Assembly (NCBI GenBank): GCA_900546265.1
Contig: URCA01000001.1
Span: 124,001-188,000, forward strand
From: an uncultured Oscillospiraceae bacterium
Lineage (GTDB): Bacteria > Bacillota > Clostridia > Oscillospirales > Acutalibacteraceae
Direction: 5' to 3'
Length of the DNA: 64,000 nucleotides
Part shown: in pieces, positions 60,412 to 64,000 of the stretch
Numbering within the stretch: position 1 is the stretch's first letter
Layout of the letters: each line of letters begins with the position of its first letter
The notes under the pieces: generated by a model
Database searches by the model: none
The model's input: the letters and a program-made list of their open reading frames with translations, nothing else
Told to the model about the DNA's origin: nothing
Translations under genes and position numbers: made by a program

Positions 60412-61026
60412 CTAATAATCTTGACTGAACTCCCGCCAGATGCTGGCGTCCAGCTTTCGGCGCACACGCTGCAGGGCGTTATCCACCGTTTTGGCTCCGA
60501 CATGGAGCCGGGCGGCAATCTCCTCATAAGAATATGCGCTCAAATACAACATCAGTACCTGATATTCCAATTCGGTCAAAACCGCTTTCAGCCTCTCCCG
60601 CATGCGGGCGGCCTCTTCCCTCTCCAGAAGCATCCGCTCTGGATCGGCTTGTCCATTCGGCAGTCCCTCGAAGTCCCCGTCGTCCCAGCTTTCCATGGCG
60701 GAGGGCGGGACATTCCTGAGCGATCCGGCCCGTTTGACAGCGGAGATAATCCGGTGCCGCACGCAGACCGACGCATAGGTGGCGAAAGACGCCGTACCGT
60801 CCGGCCGATAGGTCCCGACGGCGGAAAGCAGGCCGAGCAGCCCCTCCTGGGCCAAGTCCTCCGGTTCCAGCCACGGCCCGCGATAACGGGCGGCCAGCCC
60901 CAGCACCATGGGCATATGCCGGTGAACCAGACAAGCGAACGCGTCCTCGTCGCCCTTCCCCGCCCGCCGAGCCAACGCTTCGTCGCTCTGCTTATCGGGG
61001 CAGTCGCCTTCCTGGACGGCATTCAC
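60412..61026 (-). CDS. sigH: RNA polymerase sigma factor SigH-like
   Basis: A 204-residue sigma-70-family factor. Region 2: DAFACLVHRHMPMVLGLAARYRGPWLEPEDLAQEGLLGLLSAVGTYRPDGTASFATYASVCVRHRIISAVKRA. Region 4: LTELEYQVLMLYLSAYSYEEIAARLHVGAKTVDNALQRVRRKLD. This pairing, with the SYEEIA..L and KTVDNALQR motifs, is typical of SigH (Spo0H), which drives early sporulation genes. GTG 61026 is used (GAGGTG 7 bases upstream); an adjacent TTG is possible. The promoter at 61106-61134 is strong. Confidence 0.85.
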   Translation of the reverse strand: MNAVQEGDCPDKQSDEALARRAGKGDEDAFACLVHRHMPMVLGLAARYRGPWLEPEDLAQEGLLGLLSAVGTYRPDGTASFATYASVCVRHRIISAVKRAGSLRNVPPSAMESWDDGDFEGLPNGQADPERMLLEREEAARMRERLKAVLTELEYQVLMLYLSAYSYEEIAARLHVGAKTVDNALQRVRRKLDASIWREFSQDY

Positions 61027-61105
61027 CAACGATCACCTCAACGCCATTGTGCGGATACGGACACTTCCGGAGCCATCCGGCAACAAACTTTTCTGAACAT
61101 TCCCT

Positions 61106-61134
61106 AGTGTAACCGATCCCGAGCCAAATGTCAA
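61106..61134 (-). promoter_or_regulatory. Promoter of sigH-like gene
   Basis: Minus strand TTGACA, 17-base spacer, TACACT, 80 bases before the start. Confidence 0.75.
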
Positions 61135-61252
61135 CACTTTTTTTCATAAAATTATTCAATGTGTTAAAAAAAGCCGGAATGTGTCGGATAAAATTCTGTT
61201 TTTTCAATAACGGGGAGGGATTTCCTTCCATTTCCGCCTGGTTAGGCCGATC

Positions 61253-61299
61253 AAACGGCTCCTTACCGATGGCGTTTTCCCACCGGAAAGGAGCCGTTT
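61253..61299 (-). terminator. Terminator-like stem after nfnB
   Basis: AAACGGCTCCTT and complement (61288-61299) with a 23-base loop that can itself pair; lies 20 bases past the gene stop on the minus strand. Confidence 0.55.
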
Positions 61300-61318
61300 T
61301 CCCACAATATATTGCGTT

Positions 61319-62710
61319 TCAGGCCTGACGGATATACGCGTCGATAGAGGCGGCGGCCTGCTTGCCGGCGCCCATGGCGAGAATGACGGTGGCGGCGCCG
61401 GTCACCACGTCGCCGCCGGCGTATACGCCCTCGCGGGAGGTGCGCAGCGTGTCTTCCTCCACCACCAGGCAGCCCTTCCGGTTCGCCTCAAGGCCCGGGG
61501 TGGTGGTGCGGATCAGGGGATTGGGGGTGTTGCCGATGGCGGGAATCACCAGCTGCACCGGCAAGACAAACTCGCTGCCCGGAATCTCCACCGGGCGGCG
61601 GCGGCCGGAGGCGTCGGGCTCTCCCAACTCCATGCGGATGCATTTCAGACCGGTGACAAACCCCTTGTCGTCCCCGAGAACCTCCACGGGGGCGGTGAGG
61701 AAGCGGAACTCCACCCCCTCCTCCTTGGCGTGATGGATTTCTTCCAGGCGGGCGGGCATCTCCGCCTCGCCCCGGCGGTAGACGATGTAGACCTCCTTCG
61801 CGCCCATGCGGCGGGCGCAGCGGGCCGCATCCATAGCGACGTTGCCGCCGCCCACCACGGCCACGGCCTCCGCCTTGGGCACCGGGGTATCGTAGCCGGG
61901 GCGGTAGCCCTTCATCAAATTGATCCGGGTCAGGAATTCGTTGGCGGACAGGACGCCCAGGTGCGTTTCCCCAGGAATCCCCAGGAAGCTGGGCAGGCCG
62001 GCGCCGCTGCCCACAAACACAGCCTCGTACCCCATGCCGAACAGCTCGTCCACCGACAGCACCTTGCCGATGACCATGTTGGTTTCGATATCCACCCCCA
62101 TGGCCCGCAGTTTATCCACTTCCTTCTGCACAATGGCCTTGGGCAGGCGGAACTCAGGAATGCCGTACATCAGCACCCCCCCCGCCGTGTGGAAGGCCTC
62201 GAACACCGTCACGTCGTAGCCCAGGCGGGCCAGATCCCCCGCGCAGGTCAGACCGGCGGGGCCGGAACCCACAATGGCCACCTTATGGCCGTTTTTCTCG
62301 GGACGGACGATGCTTTCCTGTCCGGAGGCCATATGTACGTCGGCGGCAAACCGTTCCAGGCGGCCGATGGCCACCGGCTCCCCTTTAATCCCCCGCACGC
62401 ATTTGGACTCGCACTGATTCTCCTGGGGGCAGACCCGGCCGCAGACGGCGGGCAGGGCGTTGGTTTCGCCGATCTTTTGATACGCGCCTTCAAAGTCGCC
62501 GGAGGCGATGAGGGCGATGAAATCGGGGATCTGGACATTGACCGGGCAGCCGGACACGCAGGGCCGGTGCTTGCAGTGCAGGCACCGCTGAGCCTCGTTG
62601 ACGGCCATGTCCGCGGTATAGCCCTGGGCCACCTCCTCAAAGTTATGGGCGCGCACCTCTCCGGGCTGTTCCGGCATGGGGGTTTTGGCTGGCTGTTGAT
62701 TGATGGGCAT
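61319..62710 (-). CDS. nfnB: NfnB/GltD-like NADPH oxidoreductase subunit
   Basis: A 463-residue FAD/iron-sulfur protein. The N-terminal cysteines CLHCKHRPCVSGCPVNV and CGRVCPQENQCESKCVRG bind [4Fe-4S] clusters. The first nucleotide-binding motif is VAIVGSGPAGLTCAGDLARLGYDVTVFEA (FAD), the second VAVVGGGNVAMDAARCARRMGAKEVYIVYRR (NADPH). The protein resembles glutamate synthase small subunits, but its partner here is the NfnA-type gene 49 bases upstream. The pair should form NADH-dependent reduced ferredoxin:NADP oxidoreductase, an electron-bifurcating enzyme of anaerobes. Confidence 0.88.
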   Translation of the reverse strand: MPINQQPAKTPMPEQPGEVRAHNFEEVAQGYTADMAVNEAQRCLHCKHRPCVSGCPVNVQIPDFIALIASGDFEGAYQKIGETNALPAVCGRVCPQENQCESKCVRGIKGEPVAIGRLERFAADVHMASGQESIVRPEKNGHKVAIVGSGPAGLTCAGDLARLGYDVTVFEAFHTAGGVLMYGIPEFRLPKAIVQKEVDKLRAMGVDIETNMVIGKVLSVDELFGMGYEAVFVGSGAGLPSFLGIPGETHLGVLSANEFLTRINLMKGYRPGYDTPVPKAEAVAVVGGGNVAMDAARCARRMGAKEVYIVYRRGEAEMPARLEEIHHAKEEGVEFRFLTAPVEVLGDDKGFVTGLKCIRMELGEPDASGRRRPVEIPGSEFVLPVQLVIPAIGNTPNPLIRTTTPGLEANRKGCLVVEEDTLRTSREGVYAGGDVVTGAATVILAMGAGKQAAASIDAYIRQA

Positions 62711-62759
62711 ATGATTCCCTCACTTTTCGCTGAAACTGTATTCAAATACTCGACGGTTT

Positions 62760-63599
62760 TCAGGAGGTCCGGCTTTGATCGGCCTGGAACATCAGGCGGC
62801 ATTCCGCCTCCCTCTCCCGGTACTGGCCCAGCCGCTTCATGGCCTCGTCCCAGTCGATCTGGTGGGCGTCGAATTCCGGCCCGTCCACGCAGGCGAACTT
62901 GGTCTCCCCGCCCACGGTCAGGCGGCAGCCACCGCACATGCCGGTGCCGTCGATCATGATGGGGTTCATGCTGACCACCGTTTTCACGCCGTACTTCTTG
63001 GTCACATCCGCCACCGCCCGCATCATGGGCAGCGGGCCGATGGCAATGACCAAATCGTACTTCTCGCCCGCGTCGAGCAGCTCCTGGAGCTTGACGGTGA
63101 CAAAGCCTTTATGGCCGTTGGAGCCGTCGTCGGTCATGACAAACAGGCGGTCGCTGACCGCGGCCATTTCCTCCTCCAGCATGATGATGTCGGTGCTGCG
63201 GAAGCCCGCGATCATATCCACCTTCGCGCCCGCGGCGTGCAGAGCCTTGGCCTCGGGATAGGCGATGGCGCAGCCCACGCCGCCGCCCACCACGGCGACG
63301 TGCGTGAAGCCCTCGGTCTCGGTGGCTTTCCCCAAGGGGCCGACAAAATCCAGCAGGGCGTCCCCCTCCTCCAGGGTGTCGAGCAGCAGGGTGGTCTTGC
63401 CCACCTTCTGGAAGATGATGGTGACGGTGCCTTTCTCCGGGTCAGCGCTGGCGATGGTCAGGGGAATGCGTTCGCCGGTCTCGTTCACCCGCAGGATAAC
63501 GAACTGCCCGGCCTTGGCCTTGCGGGCGATGAAGGGCGCCTCGATATCCATCCAGGTAACGGAGGGGTTGAGAGCGCGTTTATGGACAATGGTATACAT
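62760..63599 (-). CDS. nfnA: NfnA-like ferredoxin-NADP reductase subunit
   Basis: A 279-residue flavoprotein. The N-terminal FAD-binding barrel (FVILRVNETGERIPLTIASADPEKGTVTIIFQKVGKTT) is followed by an NAD-binding domain (VAVVGGGVGCAIAYPEAKAL) and a C-terminal [2Fe-2S] motif, CGGCRLTVGGETKFACVDGPEFDA. This matches NfnA and the PyrK-like proteins. The neighbouring NfnB gene supports the bifurcating complex. ATG 63599 is chosen (GGGAG 10 bases upstream); GTG 63611 sits directly on that ribosome site. Confidence 0.9.
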   Translation of the reverse strand: MYTIVHKRALNPSVTWMDIEAPFIARKAKAGQFVILRVNETGERIPLTIASADPEKGTVTIIFQKVGKTTLLLDTLEEGDALLDFVGPLGKATETEGFTHVAVVGGGVGCAIAYPEAKALHAAGAKVDMIAGFRSTDIIMLEEEMAAVSDRLFVMTDDGSNGHKGFVTVKLQELLDAGEKYDLVIAIGPLPMMRAVADVTKKYGVKTVVSMNPIMIDGTGMCGGCRLTVGGETKFACVDGPEFDAHQIDWDEAMKRLGQYREREAECRLMFQADQSRTS

Positions 63600-63736
63600 G
63601 GTACGGTTCACTCCCTATACAGTGGCCCGCCGGTTTGCATCCGGTAAAATCCGACAATTCTCAGACGGGCCGTGTTACCCTTTTATCATAGCATTTTGCC
63701 GGTGGAAATGCAAGTTTCTTTCCAAACTGCTTCAAG

Positions 63737-63765
63737 TTGCAGCCGGCTGAAAAACCTGTTATGAT
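63737..63765 (+). promoter_or_regulatory. Promoter of EamA transporter gene
   Basis: TTGCAG, 17-base spacer, TATGAT, 21 bases before the ATG. Confidence 0.6.
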
Positions 63766-63786
63766 AAGGGAAAAGGGGGCTTGTCC

Positions 63787-64000
63787 ATGTGGTGGATGTT
63801 CGCTATCGGCTCTGCCGTGTTTGCCGCGCTGACCTCCATTCTGGCGAAAATTGGGATAGAAAACGTCAATTCCAACCTGGCTACTGCCATCCGGACGGTC
63901 GTGGTGCTGGTCATGGCGTGGGGAATGGTCTTCCTCACCGGCGCCCAGAGCGGTATCCGACACCTGACCCAGCGGAGCATGCTGTTCCTCGTGCTATCAG
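63787..64000 (+). CDS. EamA-family (DMT) transporter, 5' end
   Basis: The first 71 codons of a gene running out of the window: MWWMFAIGSAVFAALTSILAKIGIENVNSNLATAIRTVVVLVMAWGMVFLTGA, a hydrophobic start with the ALTSILAKIGI motif of EamA/RhaT-like drug-metabolite transporters. Two membrane segments are visible. A short EamA protein of about 140 residues is common in Clostridia; its full length cannot be seen. AAGGGGGC precedes the ATG. Substrate unknown. Confidence 0.85.
   Translation, partial: MWWMFAIGSAVFAALTSILAKIGIENVNSNLATAIRTVVVLVMAWGMVFLTGAQSGIRHLTQRSMLFLVLS

Overview
The window reads as the chromosome of an anaerobic, endospore-forming, fairly GC-rich Firmicute of class Clostridia, most likely Oscillospirales/Oscillospiraceae. 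The supporting evidence is a complete spoIIAA-spoIIAB-sigF operon, a SigH-like sigma factor, a PdaB-like spore deacetylase, an hrcA-grpE-dnaK-dnaJ operon with a perfect CIRCE operator, an NfnAB electron-bifurcating pair, a Gram-positive polysaccharide chain-length/tyrosine-kinase/PHP-phosphatase module, sortase-type surface proteins, and Shine-Dalgarno-led genes with strong sigma-A promoters. The family assignment is inference.

Layout. Positions 1-7.6 kb form a glycan-degrading block: the 3' end of a GtaA-like (DUF1793) protein, a stretch of decayed and fused gene fragments, a 5'-truncated GH2 beta-galactosidase, a GH20 hexosaminidase and a GH3 beta-glucosidase. Positions 7.7-11.2 kb carry a small mobile-element module (sigma-like factor, HTH protein, TnpW-like protein, large serine recombinase) followed by several strong inverted repeats. 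From 11.2 to 17.6 kb, on the minus strand, lie a sortase-signal-like surface protein and a 1884-residue secreted protein joining a PHP domain, a metallophosphoesterase and three GLUG-rich cassettes. Around 17.6-19.4 kb are a repeat-bearing intergenic region, tRNA-Leu(CAG) and a second group of pseudogenes (URO-D-like, AraC-like).

From 19.5 kb onward the content is mostly housekeeping. It includes spoIIA, folC-ispF-ispD, an ACT regulator with hom-thrB-lysC (aspartate family; lysC has an internal start for a separate regulatory subunit), guaB, divergent XRE/AbrB regulators, a non-coding element of about 1 kb bounded by inverted repeats, the dnaK heat-shock operon, a DEAD-box helicase, a lipoprotein and pdaB. 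An AraC-esterase-SGNH-GH78 operon (42.3-47.5 kb) looks like a rhamnoside/pectin utilisation unit.

From 47.6 to 52 kb on the minus strand are murI, ywiB, argS and a homocysteine methyltransferase. An XRE repressor faces a four-gene exopolysaccharide operon (53.1-55.9 kb), with matching candidate operator sites around the first promoter between them. A sortase, its likely dedicated substrate and a membrane protein follow. The window closes with VanZ-like and AraC/GyrI-like genes, a zinc-ribbon protein, a tRNA-like relic, sigH, nfnB-nfnA and the start of an EamA transporter.

Points that stand out are the inverted-repeat-bounded non-coding element at 31.52-32.51 kb, the sortase with an atypical IKPTG-type substrate, the PHP/phosphoesterase/GLUG giant, the operator arrangement at the polysaccharide operon, and two places where fragments of unrelated sugar-metabolism genes have been fused and eroded. 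No CRISPR array, rRNA operon or complete prophage was seen.
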